Assembly: GCA_015484595.1 (NCBI GenBank)
Contig: WFMM01000070.1
Location: 1-32,819, forward strand
Direction of reading: 5' to 3'
Origin: Nitrospirota bacterium
GTDB taxonomy: Bacteria; Nitrospirota; Thermodesulfovibrionia; Thermodesulfovibrionales; JdFR-85
Length of the DNA stretch: 32,819 nt
Part shown: in pieces, positions 15,897 to 23,599 of the stretch
Layout of the letters: every line of letters starts with the position of its first letter
Position numbering within the stretch: position 1 is the stretch's first letter
The notes under the pieces: generated by a model
The model's input: only the letters and a program-made list of their open reading frames with translations
Databases searched by the model: none
What the model was told of the DNA's origin: nothing
Position numbers and translations under genes: made by a program

Positions 15897-15931
15897 TGCT
15901 CATCTCCTTTCAGGCTGTCTGTAACAAGCTC

Positions 15932-15948
15932 CCCGACCAAGGGCCGAG
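15932..15948 (-). repeat. Hairpin in the HDOD leader, related to 458-486
   Basis: The plus strand reads CCCGACC-AAG-GGCCGAG; as minus-strand RNA the arms pair over seven positions with two G-U pairs. The surrounding AAGCT-CCCGACCAA bases match the hairpin at 458-486, where pairing is perfect. It lies inside the predicted leader of the HDOD mRNA, upstream of the ribosome site. Confidence 0.4.
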
Positions 15949-15964
15949 TTTAACTCCTTTATTC

Positions 15965-15992
15965 TTATCGACTCCTTTTTAAAAAAACTTAA
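15965..15992 (-). promoter_or_regulatory. Candidate sigma-28-like promoter before the HDOD gene
   Basis: On the minus strand: TTAAGTTT, 12 bases, GTCGATAA. Each half differs from the sigma-28 consensus (TAAAGTTT, GCCGATAA) by one base and the spacer is one base longer than ideal. The predicted start leaves a leader of about 60 nt before the HDOD ATG, containing the hairpin at 15932-15948. Confidence 0.5.
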
Positions 15993-16015
15993 GCCCCTAT
16001 GACCTTAAACATCCT

Positions 16016-16043
16016 GAACTTACTGCCTTTCTTCTGGTATAAT
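16016..16043 (+). promoter_or_regulatory. Extended -10 promoter directly at the HNH gene start
   Basis: A perfect TATAAT (16038-16043) preceded by TG-G makes an extended -10 box. A poor -35 (about 16014-16019, CTGAAC) is 18 bases upstream. The TATAAT ends six bases before the ATG at 16050, the geometry of a leaderless mRNA. Confidence 0.6.
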
Positions 16044-16049
16044 TTACTC

Positions 16050-16358
16050 ATGTATAACTTCATTCCAACGGTCTCTGATGAGGAGATAAAGAGGGAAAAA
16101 CTCAGGGCTCGACAGTTGCGGGCAACCAGGTGGTGGAGACAGAAGAAGCAAAGAGGCAGGTGTTATTACTGTGGCAGAAGGGTAAACCCCTCTGAGCTTA
16201 CCATGGACCATCTGGTGCCATTGATTAGGGGCGGAAAGAGCACGAAGTCAAACCTCGTGCCCTGCTGCAAGGACTGTAACAACAAAAAGAAACACATGCT
16301 GCCCATTGAATGGCAGGAGTATCTGAGCTCTTTAAAAAAGGAAAGGGACATACTATAA
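16050..16358 (+). CDS. HNH endonuclease-family protein
   Basis: The 102-aa protein has a basic, helical N-terminal third and a zinc-finger HNH module: CYYC at residues 38-41, DH at 53-54, HLVPL, RGG, then Asn68 and a CCKDCN group at 72-77. This is the compact McrA-like HNH fold, a metal-dependent nick or cut activity. I start at ATG 16050; an upstream ATG at 15999 would place residues inside the -10 box and add a hydrophobic stretch unlike the family. It stands alone, overlaps the next gene tail to tail by 6 bp, and has no phage or mobile-element neighbours, so its role is unknown. Confidence 0.85.
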   Translation: MYNFIPTVSDEEIKREKLRARQLRATRWWRQKKQRGRCYYCGRRVNPSELTMDHLVPLIRGGKSTKSNLVPCCKDCNNKKKHMLPIEWQEYLSSLKKERDIL

Positions 16359-17087
16359 TGCCCTGAGTAGCTCTGTAAGAGGCAGTCTCTGTACGGGATA
16401 ATCTCTGGTAAATACAGAGTCTTTCAGTGAAGAGTTGGTCTTAACATTCCTTAAAGACACCTTAACGAGGTAATCCCCCCAGGTTATTGAAAAATCAACT
16501 GGAACGCCATTGACTCTGTCTTTTATTTTTATGTTAAAGATACCTCCCCCTTTAGTGTATACCCTGACTGCTTTCCAAAAGAGGGGTTCCCTTTTAAACA
16601 GATACACCCTTGAGAGTTCAGAAGAATTGACATCCCTGTTAATGACCAAAAGCTCGAGGCCCTTTTGGGTTTCCTTTATACGATAGGGACTTTCTTTGAT
16701 TTTTTCCCTGTCTGGAAGGATGCTTTCCACAGGGCAGTATGCATAGTAGACCCTGTTACGGGAGGGAAGAAAGAGCTCAAGGAGCTGGTCCCTTATCAGT
16801 ACCTCTGCCACCCTCATGCCAAAGGGGCCTGTAACAGGGCAGAAAAGACCATGGTTCTTTTTATAAAGGAGATACCCCCTGAAGGTGCCCCTATGTTTGT
16901 TCTTTGAAAACAGGGAAACCCTTATATCGGCGGTGAGGGTTTTTATGTGGGATAAGTCTAAGGTGGAGATAAGTTTATCGAAGAGTTCTCTTTGCGTAAA
17001 GAAGGGCTGTGGCCTTTCTTCCCTTACTGCACAACCTGCAGCGGATAGGACTATCAGAAGGATAATGAGAGCTTTTTTAAGGTTCAT
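16353..17087 (-). CDS. Outer-membrane lipoprotein, LolB/DUF4292-like
   Basis: The N-terminus is a lipoprotein signal with the lipobox SAAGC (Cys19). The 244-aa body follows a LolA/LolB-like beta-strand pattern: residues ~45-75 (LTADIRVSLFS...RGTFRGYLLYKK), GLFCPVTGPFGMRVAEVLIRDQLLELFLPSRNRVYYA, and later FKREPLFWKAVRVYTKGG. This fits DUF4292/LolB-type lipoproteins that handle lipids or sit in outer-membrane assembly, but the match is by pattern only. It diverges from the DUF3568-like gene across a 127-bp gap. Confidence 0.6.
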   Translation of the reverse strand: MNLKKALIILLIVLSAAGCAVREERPQPFFTQRELFDKLISTLDLSHIKTLTADIRVSLFSKNKHRGTFRGYLLYKKNHGLFCPVTGPFGMRVAEVLIRDQLLELFLPSRNRVYYAYCPVESILPDREKIKESPYRIKETQKGLELLVINRDVNSSELSRVYLFKREPLFWKAVRVYTKGGGIFNIKIKDRVNGVPVDFSITWGDYLVKVSLRNVKTNSSLKDSVFTRDYPVQRLPLTELLRAL

Positions 17088-17132
17088 AGAGGATTTTAAC
17101 CTAACATTGTGCTTTTAAATCAAATTCCATTA

Positions 17133-17161
17133 AAGACAAAGGGTTATGTTATTATTATAAG
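17133..17161 (+). promoter_or_regulatory. Candidate sigma-70 promoter for the 17215 gene
   Basis: AAGACA (17133-17138), a 17-base spacer and TATAAG (17156-17161) give an acceptable housekeeping promoter. The predicted start lies near 17168, about 47 nt before the ATG, with AAGGAGG just before the gene. It would drive the DUF3568-like gene and the adjoining radical SAM gene. Confidence 0.5.
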
Positions 17162-17214
17162 CTAAACAGAAAAGCACAGGGGAATAGCTATTAAAAATAA
17201 GGAGGAAACATTAG

Positions 17215-17607
17215 ATGAGATTGTTAAGATTCCTTACAGGCCTTTTAATAATTCTTATGCTTCTTGGCAGCTATGGTTGTGCAGTGCTTGTAGCAGGTGC
17301 AGTGGGTGCTGGTGCAGCTTACAGCCTTACTGCTGACAGCGTATCAGGAAACATCGATGCCTCAAAGAGCAAAACCTATAATACATTTAGACAGATTTTA
17401 ACCGAAGAGGGCGCAAAGATAATAAGTACAAATTACACTGACGGCACTATTAAGGCAAAACTCAACAACAGAGCCATTTATTTTAGCGTTGAGAAGTTAA
17501 CAGAAAGGGCGGTTCACATAAAGATAAGAGCAAGAAAGGGTTACGAGCTTTTGCCAGATGGGCAGGAGGCACTCAGGCTTTACAAAAAGCTTATCTCAAG
17601 GCTATAG
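17215..17607 (+). CDS. Small lipoprotein, DUF3568-like
   Basis: This 130-aa protein has a lipoprotein signal ending in LGSYGC (Cys22), followed by a Gly/Ala/Val-rich segment (VLVAGAVGAGAAYSL) and then a compact alpha/beta domain (TFRQILTEEGAKIISTNYTDGTIKAKL..., RAVHIKIRARKG). This layout is that of the DUF3568 group of small lipoproteins; function is unknown. The stop is immediately followed by the radical SAM ATG, so the two are probably co-transcribed. An AAGGAGG site supports the start. Confidence 0.75.
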   Translation: MRLLRFLTGLLIILMLLGSYGCAVLVAGAVGAGAAYSLTADSVSGNIDASKSKTYNTFRQILTEEGAKIISTNYTDGTIKAKLNNRAIYFSVEKLTERAVHIKIRARKGYELLPDGQEALRLYKKLISRL

Positions 17608-20028
17608 ATGAATCTTCTCCGTTTTCAGAGACCAAGCAGGTACATAAACAGAGAGGTAAACTCCTTCCACGCAGATTCCCGGCTCAGGGTTGCTCTTGCC
17701 TTCCCTGACACCTACGAGGTGGGCATGTCCCATCTTGGTATGAAGATCCTCTATCACATAATCAACTCAACAGGCTTTGCCCACGCAGAGAGGGTATTTG
17801 CCCCCTGGGATGACCTCTACAGATACATGAATGAAGAGGGCCTGATACTTTGTAGTCTTGAAAGCCAGAGACCCCTTAAGGACTTTCACATTGTGGGGTT
17901 TTCTCTTCAATACGAGCTTTCCTACACCACCGTGCTTGGCATGTTGAAAACAGGTGGAATTCCTTTAAGAAGTGAGGACCGCGACGAAAGCTCTCCTCTG
18001 GTCATTGCCGGTGGACCCTGCACGGTTAACCCATTGCCGATGAGTGATTTTATTGATGCCTTTTTCGTGGGTGATGCAGAGGAGGTGCTCCCCGGGTTTC
18101 TTATTAGGCTAAGAGATCTTATTTTAAGTGGTGAAAAAAGGGATGTCCTGCTTGAAGAGATCGCAGGAATTCCTGGTTTTTATGTGCCTTCTTTTTCAAA
18201 GAAACCTGTAAAAAGGGTTTTCGTCAGGGACTTAGACAGTGCACCCTTTCCGGTATCGCCTGTGGTGCCCTATACCCAGATAGTGCACGACAGGGTCAAT
18301 ATTGAGATATCAAGGGGATGCACCAGGGGGTGTCGGTTCTGTCAGGCAGGGATTATCTACAGACCCCTGAGGGAGCGTTCACCAAGAAGGGTGCTTGCCC
18401 TGGTTGAGGAGTCCATAAAAAACACGGGCTACGATGAGGTGTCCTTTACATCGCTGAGTGCAGGTGACTACAGCATGCTACCCGAGCTCCTTCGGGCTTT
18501 TAATCAGAGGTTTTCTGAAAAAAGGATCTCCCTTTCTCTACCTTCTCTCAGAGTTGGTGCCGTTACAAGGGAAATCCTCAGAGAGATAAGAAGTGTAAAG
18601 AAAAGTGGCTTTACAATAGCTCCCGAGGCTGGCACTGACAGGCTCAGAGCAGTGATAAACAAGGACTTCAGCATGGAGGATTTTCAAAGGGCTGTGGACC
18701 TTCTATTTTCTGAGGGCTGGTTAAACCTGAAGCTTTACTTCATGGCTGGCCTTCCTACCGAGACAGATGAGGACATTGAGGGGATTGTCGAGATGGCTTT
18801 GCTTGCAAGAAAGATTGCAAGAAAATATGCCAAGAAGAAGGCAAACATAACGGTCAGTCTCTCGCCCTTTGTGCCAAAACCACACACTCCCTTTCAATGG
18901 CTTGGTCAGTGCAGAGAAGGAGTTATTAAGGAGAGGATTGAATACATAAAAAAGAGCCTTGGCAGGGGAATAACCTTTAAAAGCCATAACCTAAAAATGA
19001 GCCTCCTTGAGGCAGCCCTTTCAAGGGGTGACCGCTCAGCAGGTAAGGTCCTGGAGGAGGCTACTGCACTGGGTGCCTATCTTGATGGCTGGTCTGAGCT
19101 GTTTGATTATGAGCTATGGCAAAAGGCAATGGACAGGGCATCTGTTGACCTTGAGGAGATGGCACTTAGGTCCTATAACATGGATGCCCCCCTGCCGTGG
19201 GATGTGATAGACACGGGTGTAAAAAAGGAGTTTCTAAAAAGGGAATATCAGAGGGCAGTTTCGGCCAGTTGGTCTGGTGACTGTAGCTTCAGTAGCTGCC
19301 TTGCCTGTGGGATTGGCTGTAAGAGTGGAGAGTTCCTTACAAAGGAGTCCCCTTTGAGGGTAGACCACCTCAGGGGTGAACAGAGGCGGCAGTTTTCTCC
19401 TGTTATGGTGAGGGTCTGTTTTGAAAAAAGCGGAGTTCTGAGATACCTTTCACATCTTGAGCTCGTTCAGGCACTTTTAAGAGGACTGAGGAGGGCAGGG
19501 GTAAGTCTCGTTTACTCACAGGGATTCCACCCTGCTCCAAAGGTATCCTTTGGCCCGCCACTTAATGTGGGAGTTTCCGGAAGGAGGGAGTTTTTTGACA
19601 TGCATGTATATCCGCCCTTTGACATAAAGGCAATGAAGGACAGGATAAATGCTGTCCTGCCAGAGGGCATAAAGGTAAAAGAGATGCGATTTGTCCACAG
19701 AAAACTCCCATCTTTAAGCAGCTTTATCTCAAGATACTCCTACAGGGTAGGCCTTGGAAGTGAGTCAAAGACGAGACTTGGCCTGCTTGGCAGTGAGTTT
19801 AGTGATTTGGTGGAGAAATTTGATATAATTGGAGAGAAAGAGGTCCTGCTGATTTTGAGAGATCGCAAAGACCGAAAGGTAAAGCTTTCTGATATCTTAA
19901 AGGGACTTTTTGGTAAGGGGATAGAAGATCTGGAGGTCGAAAGAATCGGGCTTTATGGTTACCTGAAGGGCTGGCTTGACCCGATGGAACTGATTGACAG
20001 GGCCTCCTTTGGCTTTGATGGAAAGTGA
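17608..20028 (+). CDS. Radical SAM protein fused to a DUF2344 (radical SAM-linked) domain
   Basis: The 806-aa protein joins three parts. Residues ~1-215 resemble a cobalamin-binding-like N-terminal region (VALAFPDTYEVGMSHLG, VGFSLQYELSYTTVLGML, IAGGPCTVNPLPMSDFIDAFFVGDAEE). Residues ~230-480 are a radical SAM core with CTRGCRFC giving the CxxxCxxC cluster motif. Residues ~590-800 are the DUF2344/TIGR03936 domain (SGVLRYLSHLELVQALLRGLRRAG, YSQGFHPAPKVSFGPPL). Between them lies a cysteine group (CSFSSCLACGIGC) that might hold another cluster. The fusion matches TIGR03960 plus TIGR03936. Its substrate is unknown; it overlaps the RNase G gene by 11 bp, a widely conserved pairing that suggests an RNA- or ribosome-linked role. 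Confidence 0.93.
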   Translation: MNLLRFQRPSRYINREVNSFHADSRLRVALAFPDTYEVGMSHLGMKILYHIINSTGFAHAERVFAPWDDLYRYMNEEGLILCSLESQRPLKDFHIVGFSLQYELSYTTVLGMLKTGGIPLRSEDRDESSPLVIAGGPCTVNPLPMSDFIDAFFVGDAEEVLPGFLIRLRDLILSGEKRDVLLEEIAGIPGFYVPSFSKKPVKRVFVRDLDSAPFPVSPVVPYTQIVHDRVNIEISRGCTRGCRFCQAGIIYRPLRERSPRRVLALVEESIKNTGYDEVSFTSLSAGDYSMLPELLRAFNQRFSEKRISLSLPSLRVGAVTREILREIRSVKKSGFTIAPEAGTDRLRAVINKDFSMEDFQRAVDLLFSEGWLNLKLYFMAGLPTETDEDIEGIVEMALLARKIARKYAKKKANITVSLSPFVPKPHTPFQWLGQCREGVIKERIEYIKKSLGRGITFKSHNLKMSLLEAALSRGDRSAGKVLEEATALGAYLDGWSELFDYELWQKAMDRASVDLEEMALRSYNMDAPLPWDVIDTGVKKEFLKREYQRAVSASWSGDCSFSSCLACGIGCKSGEFLTKESPLRVDHLRGEQRRQFSPVMVRVCFEKSGVLRYLSHLELVQALLRGLRRAGVSLVYSQGFHPAPKVSFGPPLNVGVSGRREFFDMHVYPPFDIKAMKDRINAVLPEGIKVKEMRFVHRKLPSLSSFISRYSYRVGLGSESKTRLGLLGSEFSDLVEKFDIIGEKEVLLILRDRKDRKVKLSDILKGLFGKGIEDLEVERIGLYGYLKGWLDPMELIDRASFGFDGK

Positions 20029-21514
20029 GATTTTAATAAATGTAACCTTTGAAGAGGTAAGAGTAGGTCTTGTCGAGGGTGGTCAGCTTGTAGAACTTTA
20101 TGTTGAGAGGGAAAAAGAGGCATCCCTGGTAGGAAACATTTACAAGGGAAAGGTGCTGAAAGTGCTACCCGGGATGCAGTCTGCCTTTGTGGATATAGGG
20201 CTTGAAAAGGCCGCCTTTCTTTATGTTGCTGATGTAAAGGCTGACCTTGAGTCCTATGCTCCATTCCTTGACGAAGAGGAACAGCTGGAGCTCACATCTA
20301 TAAGACCCCGCAATGACATCCCCATTGAGGACCTGATAAGGGAAGGACAGGAGCTCCTGGTTCAGGTCTCCAAGGACCCGCTGGGAACAAAAGGTGCAAG
20401 GGTGACCTCCTATGTGACCATTCCAGGACGATACCTGGTGCTTATGCCAGGACTTGACCATGTGGGTATATCCCGCAGGATAACCAATGATGAGGAAAGA
20501 AGCCGGCTGAAAGCGCTGGTTGACAGCTTTAGGCCGCAGGGGCACGGTCTGATAGTGAGAACTGCTGCTGAGGGTGCACAGGAAGAGGAGCTCCGACAGG
20601 ACCTTGAGTTTCTGCTTCTTTTGTGGAAGGACATTCAGGAGAAGAACCAGCGGTGTTCAGCTCCGATGATGCTTTACAGTGATTTTGACCTGGTTTTAAG
20701 GAGTGTCAGGGATATGATGAGTCAGGATGTGGAAAGGGTGGTGATAGACTCTCAGAAGGAGTTTCAGAGGCTGAAGGAGTTTGTAAACACCTACTTCAGT
20801 AAGTTAAGCGACAAGATAGAGCTTTACCAGAGTAACGAGCCACTCTTTGAGGCCTATGGTGTTGAGCCTGACATTGCAAGGGCCCTTGGCAGGAAGGTCT
20901 GGCTTAAGTCAGGTGGATATATCGTGATTGACCAGACCGAAGCCATGACAGTAATAGATGTAAACACTGGAAAGTTTGTTGGTAAGGAGAATCTTGAAAA
21001 CACCATCCTTCAGACCAACCTTGAGGCAGTAAAGGAGATTGCCTATCAGATAAGACTGAGAAACCTGGGTGGAATAATAATCGTGGATTTCATTGACATG
21101 GAACTTCAGGAAAACAGAGACAGGGTGTTCAATGCCTTTAAAGAGGCAATGAAAAGGGATAAGGCCAAAAACACCATCTTTAATATCTCAGAGCTTGGCC
21201 TTATACAGATGACCCGCAAGAGGGTTCGGGAGAGCCTTGGAAGAAAGCTCTGCGAGGTCTGCCCGTACTGCGATGGTAAGGGATTTGTGCTTTCTGCAAG
21301 AACCATCTGCTTTGAGATATTCCGAAAGCTGCAGAAGATAACTGCTCCAAAGGGGACAAAGGTAATCATTACTGCCCATCCAGAGGTGGCTGAATTGCTT
21401 AGTGACGAAAAAAGCTACATCATTGAGACCCTTGAGAGGACCAAGGGAATAGAGATAATCATAAAGGAAAACAAAAACATCCATCAGGAAAACTACAGTA
21501 TAACCGTGTTGTAG
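20018..21514 (+). CDS. rng: Ribonuclease G (RNase E/G family)
   Basis: RNase G cuts single-stranded AU-rich RNA and matures the 5' end of 16S rRNA. The protein (498 aa from this start) contains the S1-like part (GNIYKGKVLKVLPGMQSAFVDIGLEKAAFL), the catalytic region with IDVNTG and IVDFIDM carrying the metal-binding aspartates, and the zinc-link CPYCDGKG. The long C-terminal scaffold of RNase E is missing. I chose ATG 20018 because MESEILINVT matches the family N-terminus; a TTG at 19994 is also in frame. It overlaps the radical SAM gene. The rplU-rpmA genes that often follow are absent here. Confidence 0.94.
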   Translation: MESEILINVTFEEVRVGLVEGGQLVELYVEREKEASLVGNIYKGKVLKVLPGMQSAFVDIGLEKAAFLYVADVKADLESYAPFLDEEEQLELTSIRPRNDIPIEDLIREGQELLVQVSKDPLGTKGARVTSYVTIPGRYLVLMPGLDHVGISRRITNDEERSRLKALVDSFRPQGHGLIVRTAAEGAQEEELRQDLEFLLLLWKDIQEKNQRCSAPMMLYSDFDLVLRSVRDMMSQDVERVVIDSQKEFQRLKEFVNTYFSKLSDKIELYQSNEPLFEAYGVEPDIARALGRKVWLKSGGYIVIDQTEAMTVIDVNTGKFVGKENLENTILQTNLEAVKEIAYQIRLRNLGGIIIVDFIDMELQENRDRVFNAFKEAMKRDKAKNTIFNISELGLIQMTRKRVRESLGRKLCEVCPYCDGKGFVLSARTICFEIFRKLQKITAPKGTKVIITAHPEVAELLSDEKSYIIETLERTKGIEIIIKENKNIHQENYSITVL

Positions 21515-21549
21515 GGTGCAGGATGTAGCGTGTAGGGAGTAGGGTGTAT
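21511..21549 (+). repeat. Degenerate GTAGGG-type short repeats
   Basis: Between rng and larE the sequence repeats variants of GTAGGG(T/A)G four to five times with single-base changes. It starts at the rng stop codon. No hairpin or promoter is evident. It may be a decayed simple repeat. Confidence 0.45.
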
Positions 21550-21561
21550 ATGTTTTAAGGT

Positions 21562-22368
21562 ATGCAGGATATAAAGGATAAGTATCGCAGGCTTATACAG
21601 ATAATTAAAGATGCTGGTTCAGCAGTGGTTGCCTTCTCTGGAGGTGTGGACAGCACCCTCCTTGTAAAGGCTTCAATTCAAAGCGGTATCAGATACCTTG
21701 CCGTAACAGGTCTTTCTCCGACCCTTCCAAAAAAAGACATCGAGGATGTAAAGAGGCTTAAGGCACTCCTTGGCATTAACCACAGGTTTGTAAAGACCGA
21801 TGAGCACAAAAGGAAAGAGTTTATCAGAAACGACTCGATGAGGTGCTATTTCTGTAAGGATACACTCTTTAAAAAACTCCTGGAAATAGCCAGAGCTGAG
21901 GGGTATCAGACCGTTTTAGAGGGGACGAATATTGATGACCTTAAAGATTACAGGCCAGGCATAAGGGCCTGTAAGTCCCACGGGGTGCTGAGTCCACTTG
22001 CAGAGGCAGGGATAACCAAATCCGATGTCAGGGAGCTACTAAAGGGCTTTGGTATCTGGCTCTGGAATAAGCCGTCATCACCTTGCCTTTCTTCAAGGAT
22101 TGCCTATGGAGTGGCCATTCAGGAAGAACTGTTAAGACAGGTTGAGGCTGCTGAGGAGCTTTTAAGAGAGCTTGGTTTCAGGGAGTTCAGGGTCAGACAT
22201 CACGGTGACATCGCAAGGATAGAGGTCTCTTTAGATGAGATGGAACTCTTTTTTAAAGACCAAATAAGACAGAGGGTCGTGGAGGAGCTACTCAGGATTG
22301 GCTATAAATTCGTTACCCTTGACCTTGAAGGTCTGATAAGTGGGAAGATGAACAGGCTTATAGGATGA
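21562..22368 (+). CDS. larE: LarE-type ATP-pyrophosphatase sulfur transferase
   Basis: LarE adds sulfur to the nicotinic-acid-derived precursor of the nickel-pincer cofactor used by lactate racemase and related enzymes. The PP-loop SGGVDS is at residues 26-31. Three cysteines stand out: Cys95 and Cys98 (RCYFCK) and Cys175 (PSSPCLSSRI). Cys175 aligns with the single sacrificial cysteine of Lactobacillus LarE; the extra CxxC is the pattern of LarE proteins that hold a [4Fe-4S] cluster and can act catalytically. Length (268 aa) is typical. The ribosome site is poor (AAGG abutting the ATG). No larA, larB or larC is in the window, so the target enzyme is unknown. Confidence 0.88.
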   Translation: MQDIKDKYRRLIQIIKDAGSAVVAFSGGVDSTLLVKASIQSGIRYLAVTGLSPTLPKKDIEDVKRLKALLGINHRFVKTDEHKRKEFIRNDSMRCYFCKDTLFKKLLEIARAEGYQTVLEGTNIDDLKDYRPGIRACKSHGVLSPLAEAGITKSDVRELLKGFGIWLWNKPSSPCLSSRIAYGVAIQEELLRQVEAAEELLRELGFREFRVRHHGDIARIEVSLDEMELFFKDQIRQRVVEELLRIGYKFVTLDLEGLISGKMNRLIG

Positions 22369-23543
22369 ACGAAAGAGAATGGTTAAAAACTAACCTTGCC
22401 ATCTGTGCCCTCTGTGGAAGGTGTAAAAAGGACTGTCCCACCTACCTTGCTGAGCATAACGAATCCCGTAGCCCAAGGGGAAGAATGCTGCTTCTTTATG
22501 AGGCAGCACTAAAGGAAGAGCTCATTGACCAGGCACTGATAGAAAGGGTCTATAGCTGCCTTGTCTGTGGGGCCTGTGAGGGAATATGTCCATCAGGGGT
22601 GGATGTGCTTAAGGCAATACTTATTGGCCGAGCCTATCTTAAAGGGCACGACAGAAAGGGAAGGCTCTTAAGAAGACTCATGGCAGCAGGCACGAAAAGG
22701 CCCATACTAAGTTACCGATTGCTTTCAGTCTTTAAAGACCTTCTTAATCCTCTGCTCGTAAAAAAGGGCCTTATTCACAGGGGACTTGAGCTTGACATGC
22801 CACCTCTTCAGACCGTTGATACCGTGTTTTCTCCAGAAGGTCGCAGGAAGGGAAGGGTGGTGCTCTTTACGGGTTGCTCGGTGAGGTTTTTATATCCCTA
22901 TCTCGGACAGTCCTTTATATCGGTTATGAACAGCCTTGGCTTTGAGGTGGTGTTACAGAGGAAGGAATACTGCTGTGGTGCACCGCTTCTTGGCCTTGGG
23001 ATGATTAAGGAGACCGAGAGACTTGCTCAGAGAAATCTGGAGTCCTTTGAAAGGCTAAAGGCAGATGCCATTGTATCCCTCTGTCCAACCTGCGTAACCG
23101 TGACAGGGGGCATTTACAGAAGGCTCTTTGGTGACGCCCTTGAAATGATGGTCTTTGATGACTTTATTAAAGACCTTATCGGTGAAAAACAAAAGGCAGG
23201 GCTTGACAGCAGTGTCTTTTATCATCCTCCCTGCCATATGAAGAACTACCGTGGTTGTGATTCAGCCATAGGTCTTATTGAGCTATCAGGGATGGTGTTG
23301 AGGGGGCAGTCAGAGGGGTGTTGTGGTCACGCAGGCACATATTCGTTGAGGTTTAAAGAGCGCTCTTTGCAGATGCTTCAGAAAAGGGTCAGTGAGTTTG
23401 AAAGCTCAGAGGCTGATGTGCTGGTGACTTCCTGCCCTGGCTGTATGTTTCAGCTTTCAAAGATGATTGATCACCCGCGAGTCATACATACTGTTGAAAT
23501 AGTTGAGGAGATGCTTGAGATAAAGGGAAAAGAAACGGATTAG
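22365..23543 (+). CDS. GlcF-like iron-sulfur oxidoreductase subunit
   Basis: The 392-aa protein has two N-terminal [4Fe-4S] ferredoxin motifs (CALCGRCKKDCP at residues ~14-25 and CLVCGACEGICP at ~66-77) and two CCG domains (EYCCGAP near 200, then PPCHMKN...EGCCG near 290-320, and CPGC near 355). This is the make-up of the Fe-S subunit of glycolate or D-lactate oxidase (GlcF/LldE-like) and of HdrD-like proteins. It normally works with an FAD subunit (GlcD) that is not in the window. The ATG overlaps the larE stop by ATGA, indicating coupling. Confidence 0.85.
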   Translation: MNEREWLKTNLAICALCGRCKKDCPTYLAEHNESRSPRGRMLLLYEAALKEELIDQALIERVYSCLVCGACEGICPSGVDVLKAILIGRAYLKGHDRKGRLLRRLMAAGTKRPILSYRLLSVFKDLLNPLLVKKGLIHRGLELDMPPLQTVDTVFSPEGRRKGRVVLFTGCSVRFLYPYLGQSFISVMNSLGFEVVLQRKEYCCGAPLLGLGMIKETERLAQRNLESFERLKADAIVSLCPTCVTVTGGIYRRLFGDALEMMVFDDFIKDLIGEKQKAGLDSSVFYHPPCHMKNYRGCDSAIGLIELSGMVLRGQSEGCCGHAGTYSLRFKERSLQMLQKRVSEFESSEADVLVTSCPGCMFQLSKMIDHPRVIHTVEIVEEMLEIKGKETD

Positions 23544-23599
23544 AAAGGAGCTTAAGGTTTGTGTTAAAGTATAGTTATTCAAGAAAATAATGTGTTTAC

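Noticed and set aside
15999-16049. Upstream ATG extending the HNH protein by 17 residues
   Set aside because: It would put coding sequence through a perfect TG-extended TATAAT and add a hydrophobic stretch not seen in compact HNH proteins.
16050-16358. HNH gene as part of a restriction, phage or intron system
   Set aside because: No methyltransferase, phage, intron or mobile-element genes flank it; it stands alone between housekeeping and motility genes.
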